Origin: Nipponacmea schrenckii | Taxonomy: Eukaryota > Mollusca > Gastropoda > Lottiidae | DNA length: 64,000 nucleotides | Direction of reading: 5' to 3' | Assembly (NCBI GenBank): GCA_030562195.1 | Contig: JAUJPP010000003.1 | Location: 23,591,398-23,655,397 of the forward strand | Part shown: positions 41,201 through 48,700 of the stretch, piece by piece | Layout of the letters: every line of letters begins with the position of its first letter | Position numbering within the stretch: position 1 is the first letter of the stretch | Program-made: the position numbers and the translations under genes | Notes under the pieces: model-generated | What the model was told of the DNA's origin: nothing | Databases searched by the model: none | Seen by the model: only the letters and a program-made list of their open reading frames with translations

Positions 41201-44200
41201 ATTTAGTCAATACATATAATTATTGAAAATCGAGTTTCATGTACAAACATAAATATTGAAATTTTAGTTTAGTCAATAAACAATTATTAAAATGAGTTTC
41301 CATAGAAACTGGTAAGCATTTGAAGTTTTTCGCTATCCTAACATCCTTCTTTTTTTAATAATATAACATAAGAAATATATAAATCAAAATGTTGGGAGCA
41401 CACAAAAGCCAAAATCCACGTCGTCACAGAAAGTTATTTTCAATGAAAAATTTACAACTTATAAAGGACTACAGTTGCAAAATATATAATACATGATGTT
41501 TATTATTGATAATTTTTGATTACAAGAGAGATGTTAAGTAAATTCCAGCATTATGGATTATATAGGTGTAATATGTGGAATTCATTCAAGAACAAAAAAG
41601 GAAAAAAAACCCACAAAATTTGCTAGAAATCATGCCAACAGCTGAACATAATACTAATTTAGTTAAAAGGACTCCTGAATCTATGATAGAATACAGGATG
41701 TGAACAAGTTATAAATGGGACATAACTCTTACAAGATTATTGTTGAGGTTCATCAAAATTTAGTCTAGTGGGAAAATTTGGATATCCTAAAAAATTGAAA
41801 TAGAAGTTTACATACTAATATTCGGCTACTGATTATCAGGTTAAGGACAATTTTAACCAAACTATATTGAAAAGTCTGTTTAACATGTCCATTCTTTGTG
41901 ATATTTCTAGTTGAAATTCTCTTCATTGCGCTTTACCAGGAAAATCTGAACCTTGTACCTAAGATCTGTGTTGGATATTCCATAAAGAGTCTAAGGTTTT
42001 CTAAGATCAAATCATGATTCACCAATTTATTAAAAACAAACATTAACACACCCAACCACCATTTCTACCAATTCATTAGAAAAAACATGATAGAAAGAGG
42101 TTGAAGGTTAATCTGTTTTTATGGTTGATTATTTATCCCATCATAATAAATTATAATAACATGTAATATATAGTGACATGGTGTCATTAAATGGTCTACT
42201 AGTTTTAATCACTCCGTAAACTACTAGTAAATCTGTAGTTTAGTCAACTACATCAACAGGTCAGTTGACAAATTACCTGATCACTAATGACCTGTCTGTA
42301 TCTCACCTGTATATTACTAGAGTTGGTGAGTGTCTGACTAGAAGATTGCTGGTTTTAAATTTAGTGCGTGTCTCTGCGAATCAAGATGAAAATAGAAGAG
42401 ATCTGGTGTGGGATTGTTAACCCAAAAGTCATTGACATTTGTAGCATGTCTGGAAACATACTATTCTTTTATTCTATGCACCATACCTCATCTTTAGTCT
42501 CATCTCTTGCTGAAACAAGTCTACATGTTTATTCAATTTGACCAAAGATTCAAGATATTTTGTGCAAACTATCAAATTGGTTGCAAATAAAATCTTCACA
42601 AATCAATATTTGTTATCTTTTGCTACAGAAAGGGTTAAATAGTCTCCTACTGCTCTTACTACATGTATATAATTTACACTGTTTAATACAGGCATAAAAC
42701 AGGATGTAAATATATCAAACTAAACACCTGTACCCTCCTTTTCATACCAGTACATCCCCAATAATAACTCCCACATGATGTAATATACCAGTACATCCCC
42801 AATAATAACTCCCACATGATGTAATATACCAGTACATCCCCAATAATAACTCCCACATTGTGTAATATACCAGGACATCCCTAATAATAACTCCCACATG
42901 ATGTAATATACCAGTACATCCCCAATAATAACTTCCATATGATGTAATATACCAGTACATCCCCAATAATAACTTCCACAGTATGTAATATACCAGTACA
43001 TCCCCAATAATAACTCCCACATTGTGTAATATACCAGAACATCCCCAATAATAACTCTCCATATTATGTAATATACCAGTACATCCCCAATAATAACTCC
43101 CACATGATGTAATATACCAGTACATCCCCAATAATAACTCCCACATGATGTAATATACCAGTACATCCCCAATAATAACTCCCACATTTATGTAATATAC
43201 CAGTACATCCCCAATAATAACTTCCCACATAGTGTAATATACCAGTACATCCCCAATAATAACTCCCACATGATTTAATATACCAGTACATCCCCAATAA
43301 TAACTCCCACATGATGTAATATACCAGAACATCCCCAATAATAACTCCCACATTGTGTAATATACCAGTACATCCCCAATAATAACTCCCACATGATGTA
43401 ATATACCAGTACATCCCCAATAAAAACTCCCACATTGTGTAATATACCAATCATTACCGGAATCATTACTTTATGTAATAACAGAAATGTGAAGGAAAAT
43501 GTATGTTCTCTTCTTGTGACCTTGGCCAGTGCTTCCATAGTAGAGTATCTTCTATAACACCCAGTACCAGTACATCCCCAATAATTACTCCCACATTGTG
43601 TAATATACCAGTACATTCCCAATAATAACTCCCACATGATGTAATATACCAATACATCCCCCATAATAACTCCCACATGATGTAATATACCAGTACATCC
43701 CCAATAATAACTCCCACATGATTTAATATACCAGTACATCCCCAATAATAACTCCCATATTATGTAATATACCAGTACATCCCCAATAATAACTCCCACA
43801 TTGTGTAATATACCAGTACATCCCCAATAATAACTCCCACATGATGTAATATACCAGTACATCCCCAATAATAACTCCCACATGATGTAATATACCAGTA
43901 CATCCCCAATAATAACTCCCACATGATGTAATATACCAGTACATCCCCAATAATAACTTCCATATTATGTAATATACCAGTACATCCCCAATAATAACTC
44001 CCACATGATGTAATATACCAGTACATCCCCAATAATAACTTCCATATTATGTAATATACCAGTACTTCCCTAATAATAACTCCCATATTATGTACGCACA
44101 TTGTGTAATATATGAAGGGTAGGGGTATCTATCAAGTAGTTTCATTCTAAAAGAGAAAATTAAAGATGAGATCCAGATTTTATTTATACACAATTAACTG

Positions 44201-45729
44201 ATTGGCTTTGTTACTATGTTTGGATCAACTTACAGGAAACAATATTAAAAATTGGCAATTGAATTTAAAAGGAAAAATCGAATTTCATGTCCTGTTTTTA
44301 ATTAATTAATCAATATAAATTTAAACAAACTAAGAAATATAAGATTTCCATTTAGATACGGAAATATTGATGAAGTATTTGTTCTACACACAACAACCAG
44401 TATCATATTTGTTATCATGTAGACTTTAGGACTCCAAACTTAGTATTCAAATAATGTGCATTAAAGTAGTTCTCAAGTGTTAAAAATGTAGAGTATGTCA
44501 CTTAGCATTTTTCACCACAGTTGAGTTAGGTGTAGGCAAATATCTTTTCTTCAGTCTTATTGTTGAAAAGTGTGAAAAATTGTCCTCATGTACCATCTTT
44601 AGTAACCGTTTATCATTTATTGGTATTTAAAAATGAAGATACAAAAGTTAAACTGTAGATAAAAATATAGTGGTAACTAAATACCTCCTTGAAAGGAATC
44701 CTACTGATATACCATTGTTGGTATCAAATACTATAGTTAATTGATGTCAAGAAATATTCTATACATAATTCAAATATGTGCACTTCAACCATGCAACTTA
44801 CAACACATGGGCGAGTTATAACAACAGACACCTTGTCTCTCAGTTTAAAATTAGTTTTTTGGTGTCAAGTTATGATGCAATGATCAATCTCTTCTTAGAT
44901 TGTTAGGGATATTTGTTCATAAAATTATTACAGAAATAATATTGATTATTCTGTAGAAAAGAAAAATAGAAAAAAAATAAAAAAATATCAAAAAGTGAGG
45001 AATTTCTTCTATGAGAATTATCCCCTAAAAAATACATAGTATTAATAGGTATAATTTCCTAAATAATAATTATGAATTCAAGAAAAAATTAATTTGTTGA
45101 CATCAAGTAAATATTTTGTTTATTATTTAGACATCAATCTGATGAGGTCAACCATATCCAAAACATGTCAATTAAATAATTAATTCATCAATTTTATCTT
45201 AAAGAGATGTAATCAGATAGATTTTATGGTAATTATGAATATCAAATAAGGTTGAGTGCAAGCCAAGGTAACCTATTCAAACAGTGTTGTGTATTTATAA
45301 CCAAATTTTAACAAAAGTATGGAATCAGGTGTAAATAATAATTCTCCAATGTTAACTCTTAACCAATTAAAAACTCCAATTAGTATATACCTGACTGTTG
45401 TGCATGTTGATGAGTAAAAAAGTTTATTGTGGACTGCATAGTGTATGTTTTGTACAGAAATGGCTATAACTGTCAAGGTCTTACCTGTAAACTAGTTTTA
45501 GCTAGACAGTTGAGGTCTTCCTGTATATAACCATAATGACTGTAAGAATGTAAACTTCTATAACTCCTCAGTTTCCATGTTTTAGATGGACACATCTGAC
45601 TGCTGGGAACTTGGCGGCCATATTGGGCAAATTTGATAGTGATAATTGTGCTATCTGGACATTTTATCTCCATGACGTTATTTTCACATGTATGTTGTTT
45701 TATTGTATCTAACTGTCTTGTGATTCGAT
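4912..45729 (-). CDS. EVA1C: EVA1C-like receptor, two SUEL lectin domains plus TM (first exon missing)
   Basis: Seven minus-strand exons join in frame: 45729-45485, 21899-21776, 16347-16201, 10846-10703, 7818-7630, 5799-5587 and 5213-4912. They encode 453 residues plus stop. Order: first SUEL/galactose-rhamnose-binding lectin domain (residues 1-123), second SUEL domain (about 124-221, ending YLNITYICVPKNIL, which matches human TYACVPKNIL), a basic and Thr/Pro-rich stalk, a juxtamembrane region, one transmembrane helix (VILYFVIAICLAIILMLTAL) and a cytoplasmic tail ending NRSLSNYYG. This is the EVA1C/FAM176C layout (human about 441 residues). C. elegans EVA-1 is a Slit coreceptor with SAX-3/Robo, and mammalian EVA1C binds heparin; the same cell-surface role is inferred here. 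The start and signal peptide are absent from the seven exons. Confidence 0.95.
5214..5586 (-). other. EVA1C last intron
   Basis: A 373-base phase-1 intron. AT-rich, nothing else seen in it. Confidence 0.85.
5587..5799 (-). CDS. EVA1C: EVA1C juxtamembrane exon
   Basis: The acceptor is TTTTGTTTTAG|ATGCAG and the donor AAAAG|GTATGT, phase 1-1, 71 codons. Encodes AAGPEIIEKDPHQPKTY, then TVICMNVTAKIDVG (one N-glycosylation sequon) and AWFVLLREMFNAWHYLK, which leads into the ANEER of the final exon. Confidence 0.93.
6524..6650. repeat. MITE-like element with GGCCTTATTCT termini
   Basis: The ends are inverted: the left begins gaggccttattcttgaaaa and the right, read in reverse complement, begins gggccttattctggaaaa. 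The interior of about 100 bases is AT-rich and non-coding. A second, one-ended copy (ggggccttattctagaaa) lies at 4337-4375. This is the form of a short non-autonomous DNA transposon; no clear target-site duplication could be fixed. Confidence 0.55.
7128..7311. mobile_element. Fold-back element, GTTTCCACTTG family (copy 1)
   Basis: Contains gtttccacttg at 7140 and its inverse caagtggaaacac at 7253, then ends ttggccaagtgaaacacgg at about 7291-7309. Also carries aagccggcttt and ggcaatttaacaagtgg blocks shared with the copy at 56970-57342. The right end matches the left end of that copy in reverse complement. The left boundary is uncertain. No transposase seen. Confidence 0.55.
7630..7818 (-). 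CDS. EVA1C: EVA1C stalk exon: polybasic and Thr/Pro-rich
   Basis: The acceptor is CTTTATTTCAG|TTCCTA and the donor GCAG|GTAACA, phase 1-1, 63 codons. The split codon makes Val, giving VPKNILKKLRRRGNRRKKKK, where VPKNIL is identical to the human protein. A Thr/Ser/Pro-rich run follows (KPSITPPPIYQKPSTTKPEL) that looks O-glycosylated and extended. The plus-strand open frame at 7605-7856 is its shadow. Confidence 0.93.
7819..10702 (-). other. EVA1C intron
   Basis: A 2.9-kb phase-1 intron, AT-rich. It contains part of a dispersed repeat at about 10350-10510 whose inverted partner lies at about 17310-17507. Nothing coding seen. Confidence 0.8.
10350..10510 (+). repeat. Dispersed repeat, copy 1 of inverted pair
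   Basis: Contains atcaatttgcaccattccaa followed by ttttcaatcagacatctgt, which recurs in inverse orientation at about 17410-17450. Similarity extends on both sides (cttaaagagactgta...gagtttttc, and a later gtcatcaga-type block). Unclassified short interspersed element. Confidence 0.5.
10703..10846 (-). CDS. EVA1C: EVA1C second SUEL domain, C-terminal half
   Basis: The acceptor is CTATTTTACAG|ATTGTA and the donor TGTG|GTAAGT, phase 1-1, 48 codons. Encodes CKAKNVVEEVTKRCHGKKQC, then YIFGNPCPSGINKYLNITYI, then Cys. The Cys spacing, the D/NPCPG-like turn and KYLxITYxC are the SUEL hallmark. NIT is a glycosylation sequon. Confidence 0.95.
13317..13362 (+). repeat. Interspersed-element fragment (GGAGTTTTACGTCC type)
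   Basis: Contains gaaatgaaatgaatggagtt then ttacgtcctact(t)ttctgcac. Near-identical sequence recurs at 32697-32745. The short conserved core in unrelated flanks is typical of a SINE tail or other retroelement piece. Confidence 0.5.
13470..13560 (+). repeat. Degenerate tRNA-like (SINE head) stretch
   Basis: Contains tagctcagtgg, a perfect pol III A-box, followed about 45 bases later by gatttcaaggtt, a poor B-box. It is not a functional tRNA gene, because the cloverleaf cannot be completed. A decayed tRNA-derived SINE is the simplest reading. Confidence 0.3.
14504..14623. repeat. Fold-back element with GGATAAC-AATTACTT arms (copy 1)
   Basis: Arms tgtggataacaattacttta (left) and atatggataacgattacttc (reverse complement of right) flank about 60 bases. 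The interior on the minus strand contains gatgggagtaccctcgttga, a small GGG/CCC stem-loop, followed by aatgttacaag. A related copy lies at 39635-39745, and both are preceded by ggcattt(a/g)g(c/t)agta. Confidence 0.5.
16201..16347 (-). CDS. EVA1C: EVA1C second SUEL domain, N-terminal half
   Basis: The acceptor is CTTTCTATTATAG|ATGAG and the donor ATAG|GTAAGT, phase 1-1, 49 codons. Encodes EFTSESVCEGEEMRLWC, then SRIAIYSAMFGRTPNDTSRC, as in human VCEDQELKLHC and IYSATYGRR. NDT is a sequon. Together with the exon at 10703-10846 it forms a complete phase-1-flanked lectin module. Confidence 0.95.
17310..17507 (-). repeat. Dispersed repeat, copy 2 of inverted pair
   Basis: Carries acagacatctgattgaaaat then tggaatggtgcaaattgat, the reverse complement of the block at 10350-10510, with diverged flanks. 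Age and class unknown. Confidence 0.5.
18581..18768 (-). repeat. Dispersed repeat D (GTGACCTAGGCCAGTGCTTC), two tandem copies
   Basis: Two direct copies, about 18581-18630 and 18705-18768, each containing tatagaagcactggcctag(g/a)tcacaagt. Between them cacaagtatta is repeated. Reverse complements of the unit occur at 38267-38315 and 43513-43562. Confidence 0.55.
21329..21463. repeat. CpG-rich nested hairpin element
   Basis: Outer arms gataatgac(t)cgaggtca (21329-21346) and its inverse cgaggtcattatc (21451-21463). Inner arms aagtcgagcc (21382-21391) and ggctcgactt (21426-21435), then aaaaacc and ggttttt, enclosing gaaggtggggcctgag. Many CpGs, unlike the surrounding intron, suggest a fairly recent insertion. 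A CpG-bearing stretch continues to about 21750 and may belong to it. Confidence 0.6.
21776..21899 (-). CDS. EVA1C: EVA1C first SUEL domain, C-terminal half
   Basis: The acceptor is CTACTTTCAG|GTGCTT (phase 0) and the donor CCAA|GTAAGT (phase 1); 41 codons plus one base. Encodes VLLDKCENLNKCHLVAGTET, then FQQDPCPDTSKYLEVHYQCR and Pro, with the DPCPxTSKYLxVxYxC lectin signature. It is too short for a simple open-frame scan and was found from homology and splice sites. Confidence 0.94.
22871..22885. repeat. (TA)n microsatellite
   Basis: About seven TA units. Confidence 0.8.
25602..25796. repeat. 24-bp AT-rich tandem repeat
   Basis: Unit ataccattatttataataca then ataa, about seven or eight copies with variation (catcattt, taataac). 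Confidence 0.85.
30668..30735 (-). repeat. Dispersed repeat E, copy 1
   Basis: On the minus strand reads gatatacttcctatgaatag then ttcatttgctgcaactaatg, shared with 40389-40497 and partly with 61838-61956. It translates in one frame as DILPMNSSFAATNVL; the second copy gives DILYHMNSSFAATNVL. Confidence 0.45.
31898..32170. other. Relatively GC-rich block of unknown origin
   Basis: Less AT-rich than the surrounding intron. It has short inverted ends, tgagctgct at 31899 and agcagctca near 32018. The minus strand has a 40-codon open stretch reading EEVQMVGHKSHKQGPTGLHP then SDGLPPNNLLAAQ. The plus strand has one of 48 codons starting at about 32021. Neither has splice sites or a known family. 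It may be a decayed transposon or gene fragment. Confidence 0.3.
32697..32745 (+). repeat. Interspersed-element fragment (GGAGTTTTACGTCC type), copy 2
   Basis: Reads gaaatgaaatgaatggagtt then ttacgtcctactcttctgcac, differing from the 13.3-kb copy by about one base over the core. Such low divergence suggests recent activity or constraint. Confidence 0.5.
34792..34872 (-). CDS. Candidate alternative EVA1C first exon (signal peptide)
   Basis: A minus-strand ATG opens 27 codons ending at a good donor, AATCAG|GTTAGT, phase 0. The peptide MWKSYYLGYIVIYGLLINLH then ILQAENQ has the shape of a cleavable signal peptide: one basic residue, a hydrophobic core, and a small residue (Ala) before a polar stretch. 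An in-frame TAA just upstream fixes this ATG as the start. The phase matches the acceptor at 21899, so it could start an EVA1C isoform lacking the N-terminal half of the first lectin domain. It could equally belong to an unrelated nested gene or be chance. It cannot be the usual first exon, because the exon at 45485-45729 lies upstream of it. Confidence 0.3.
35041..35099. repeat. Short tandem repeat, 20-bp unit, three copies
   Basis: Three copies of cttgactgtaggctatcct with single changes (acagtag, gtaagcttt). Confidence 0.75.
38267..38315 (+). repeat. Dispersed repeat D, single copy
   Basis: Reads ttgtgacctaggccagtgct then tctataggagagtatctcttataacaccc, the inverse of the 18.6-kb unit with few differences. 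Confidence 0.55.
39505..39605 (-). repeat. Possible tRNA-derived SINE head
   Basis: The minus strand reads cagtggttagagacttagag, an A-box-like run, and about 45 bases later ggttgtcagttcc, a B-box-like run. Not a foldable tRNA. Confidence 0.25.
39635..39745. repeat. Fold-back element with GGATAAC-AATTACTT arms (copy 2)
   Basis: Left arm ctggacacaatttaattgat then aacaattactttatt. The minus-strand interior is cttgataaagatgagagtat followed by tttgaacgtcatgg. More diverged than copy 1; the right arm (gttatctata) is decayed. Confidence 0.45.
40051..40147. repeat. 16-bp tandem repeat, six copies
   Basis: Unit ggaatatcaatgtgat repeated; some copies read gttat instead of gtgat. Confidence 0.9.
40389..40497 (-). 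repeat. Dispersed repeat E, copy 2
   Basis: Shares aatagttcatttgctgctac with copy 1 and the far end agggtatgcttactctt with copy 3. Reading through it meets stop codons, so it is not an intact exon. Confidence 0.45.
42312..42400 (+). repeat. Possible tRNA-derived SINE head
   Basis: Reads tagagttggtgagtgtctga then ctagaagattgctggtttta, resembling spaced A and B boxes of a tRNA promoter. It sits about 350 bases left of the 41-bp minisatellite. Weak support. Confidence 0.22.
42745..43448. repeat. 41-bp minisatellite, left block (about 17 copies)
   Basis: Unit of 41 bases: taccagtacatccccaataa followed by taactcccacatgatgtaata. Copies are nearly identical, with small variants (ttgtg for atgatg, single indels near 43050 and 43190). 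Because 41 is not a multiple of three, all frames cycle and give false long minus-strand reading frames of Tyr/Trp/Gly-rich repeats. It lies in the 23.6-kb EVA1C intron. Confidence 0.95.
43449..43562 (+). repeat. Dispersed repeat D fragment inside the 41-bp minisatellite
   Basis: Unrelated sequence of about 114 bases interrupts the tandem array. Its right half reads ttgtgaccttggccagtgct then tccatagtagagtatcttctataacaccc, matching repeat D. The array resumes directly after it. Confidence 0.55.
43563..44112. repeat. 41-bp minisatellite, right block (about 13 copies)
   Basis: Same unit as the left block, resuming after the repeat-D interruption and degrading at the right edge (tatgtacgcacattgtgtaa). 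Variants such as attatgtaa and cttcc recur in clusters, suggesting local copy expansion. Confidence 0.95.
45485..45729 (-). CDS. EVA1C: EVA1C first SUEL domain, N-terminal half
   Basis: The acceptor is TTTCTGTTGCAG|ATCGAA (incoming phase 1) and the donor TTACAG|GTAAGA (phase 0); 81 codons plus two bases. Encodes RITRQLDTIKQHTCENNVME, then IKCPDSTIITIKFAQYGRQ, and ends EDLNCLAKTSLQ. The C-x(7)-C-P spacing, T-I-I-x-I and YGR match the lectin fold and human YACDGDYLNLQCP. Confidence 0.94.
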
Positions 45730-48700
45730 CTGCAACAGAAAAAAGTACATTGAAAAATTTATAAACACACATAGTAAGAAACCATACAAAAATATTATAC
45801 AAGCCTCAAAGAAGTTACCTTAAAGAAACTTTGTACTATTTTCAACTGTTGCCAAAATTCTGCACCAAATTTTAAGCAAGCTGAGTGATTTGGAATAAAT
45901 TGTTAGATACAGCAGCAGATAAAAGTACAGAAAAACAATTTGACAAAAAGATATTACACATTTTTTCTTTAAGTGAAAGAAACTGTCAGTTTAATGAAGG
46001 AAATCCACACTTTGTCTCTTTAAAAAGGTGTTGTAGATTGTATAAGGTCAAGTGTTTATTGACATTTGATGAAAAGGGTCAAAGAAATTCAATAGTTTTT
46101 TAATAGAAGACAAACTATATGCGGGAAGTATATTGAGTACACAGGTGTCAAAACTTCATTATTAGATCATTGGCTAGTTACACTTGACAAATAAATAGTT
46201 TCAGTAATAACTATCTAGTTTTACACGATTTCTGTTAAACACTTACAGTACAAATTATACTCAATACACTTATAGAAAAGAACTGGAAATTTTCTCAGAA
46301 TCCTTCATTTTGTATAATTTTGACAACTTATAATAGATAAATGGTTTTGATCAGAATAGAAAGAGATATACTTTAGAAATATAAATATATTACCACAGAA
46401 TACTATGAAGAGAAAATTAAGGTCTTGATTGAAAATACTAGCTAATATTCAAGGAGACTATTTGGAGGTGTTTTAGTTTAGATGCCATTAAAATGAATGG
46501 AATATCAGGATGCTTATAATTTCCTAATATATCTGTAGATAATATACAATTGGCTTCAACATCCCTTTAAACCATCTCAACAAGCAAATAAAACAATGTC
46601 ACATGAACATTTGATCATGACTAGGTAAGAGTTGGGTGGACCTACTTCACACCGTGTGAACCAATATACCACTATCTATATTCACCAACGTAACGTAAAT
46701 AACATACCGTACGTATTTCTACTACTATAAATTCCTACACCGATAACAGTAAATACGTTTTAAATTAAAACATTCATGTCAACTTATTTCCCAACAAAAG
46801 AATTTATTTTGAATTAATGTAGAGACTATCTCCTATTCACTCAGAATTAATTAACAAACGTTCATCGTTAAAAAATTATCTGATTCAATAAACAAATAAA
46901 TCGTGCTTTATATTTGTTGTACTTGATAAATAGTAAAAGTGTTAAACTATTGTTTGGATGATAAAAGATATCTATAATGTCACCTTTAAAAATTATTCTC
47001 ATGTACTCATCATGCTTTTTTGTTGAATTCAAAAGAGCAGTTTTTACTATACTGCGAAGATTGTGACAACAAGATAGACTAATAATGCATGTAATGAATT
47101 GAGTTTCACAATGATACAGGTGCCCAAACTCCTCCTGTTAAACAATTCTTGACTCTCAACAACAGATTAATTAAGAATTTTAAGCAATTTTCTTAGCAAT
47201 TTTTTTACTTGATTCTTAATGTATGTTAATATCTTGAAGGTAGATATAAAGCACTTTTCCATAAAGATTTCATTTACAAGATTTATCATCAGGAAGTTGG
47301 TGATTCTTTTAATATTTGTAGAAATTTTACCATTAAAACGATTCTCAGAAGTGATACATCAAGGTAGTGCTTAGCTTGTTCATCCATTGTAAATCCATTC
47401 TATAAAGGAAACACTTGACAGATTGAGACTAAGATTTGTGAAGATCTGTAAATAGCTCTGTCCTCTCTGTTCCATATAATAAACATTATATAAATATTGA
47501 CTTCTATCTCATAAAGTGTGAACTTTGTTTAGTGTTGGTCAATTTTTACAGCTTTTCAGATAAAATCATAAATTTTCTTACAAATTCATGATAAAATCTG
47601 ATTGATCTTACATTTCTTAATAAACAATTAGGTTTGACAATCTTCAATCACAATCCTTCAAATCTTACAATGTGATGTGAAAAAGCCAACCCTTTAGTCC
47701 CCTAGTGTCCCTTACCTTTCCTCACTACCACCTGGTGTTCGTCATTTGGAAAAATCTATTAGCTAACATGAATCTTTTAAGTAGTAATATGTTTATCTGA
47801 ATTTCAGAATACAATTTCAAAATAAAGCTTCTCTGGTACCCTAGATAGTATATCTGTTCTTAAACCCATGCCCTGGTTCTTGTTAAACCTGGGGCCTGGG
47901 GCTAAAACATTGTCCTGGGTAGCCATAGGTAGTTATTTACAGGAGTCAGATGTTTTAATCTTGGTCAATAAAGATAGATATGGATTCACCGCTGGTTCAA
48001 TCATATCAAATTTCTTGAACCACCAACCAATATTTTAATGAAATTTCAAGTTGAACAACAGGATTGGTGCCATATATCAGTTTAAATAACCACTCTACAA
48101 CAGGTGTCTTACAATACACACAGTATCAAGACCTATAGAAATTTATCATCAAGCTCTATTATCTGTTATTTATACTGTTAATATATCAATAATTCATAGG
48201 CTGACCAGTACTATTGACCACTGGTCACTGTTTATTCTAGCTGTTTGAGGTAGTTGATATCACCACAGGTGTTAATAATGAAGGATGTATAAATCTTATT
48301 AGAAAACTCTCTCTGAGTCATCCAGTTTAACAAGACAGCTCAACATTTGAAGATTATTGTCAATTCTTATCAAAGAAAGAGATTAAGGGCAAATCTCAAC
48401 AGATTTCAATAACACAGGATGCAGTATGAAAACTTTTTCTTTTGGCAAGGTGTTTGCTGTTGTCTTACTGGCTCTGATATTTAAAAATTTATTAAGGACA
48501 AAAAAATAAAGTGTAAGTAAACCAGAAGAATAGTTCACGCTATCATGCATCTTTTCACCAAATACAATATCACAATGCAAATTTGTAGTTTGACCTCTCA
48601 ATAACCAGCTTCTTATCAGTTTTCTGTTCCAGGAGTGGCTTCAGATTTTGTTTTGTGAATGAAGAACTTAAAATAGCACTTTACAAGCCTTGCCGCACAA

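Larger units (their letters stand above)
21900..45484 (-). other. EVA1C 23.6-kb intron splitting the first lectin domain
   Basis: A phase-0 intron of 23,585 bases. It contains a candidate alternative first exon (34792-34872), short tandem repeats at 25.6, 35.0 and 40.1 kb, the split 41-bp minisatellite (42745-44112), several dispersed repeats, and a relatively GC-rich block at 31.9-32.2 kb. Long stretches (22.1-25.5, 26-30, 36-38 kb) are plain AT-rich DNA in which I see nothing. Confidence 0.8.

Noticed and set aside
42720..44101. Several overlapping long minus-strand reading frames (83-216 codons) rich in Tyr, Trp and Gly.
   Set aside because: They are the 41-bp tandem repeat read in three frames. 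No stop occurs in the unit, so long frames arise automatically.
42745..44112. CRISPR array.
   Set aside because: The repeats are directly adjacent with no unique spacers, in a clearly eukaryotic context.
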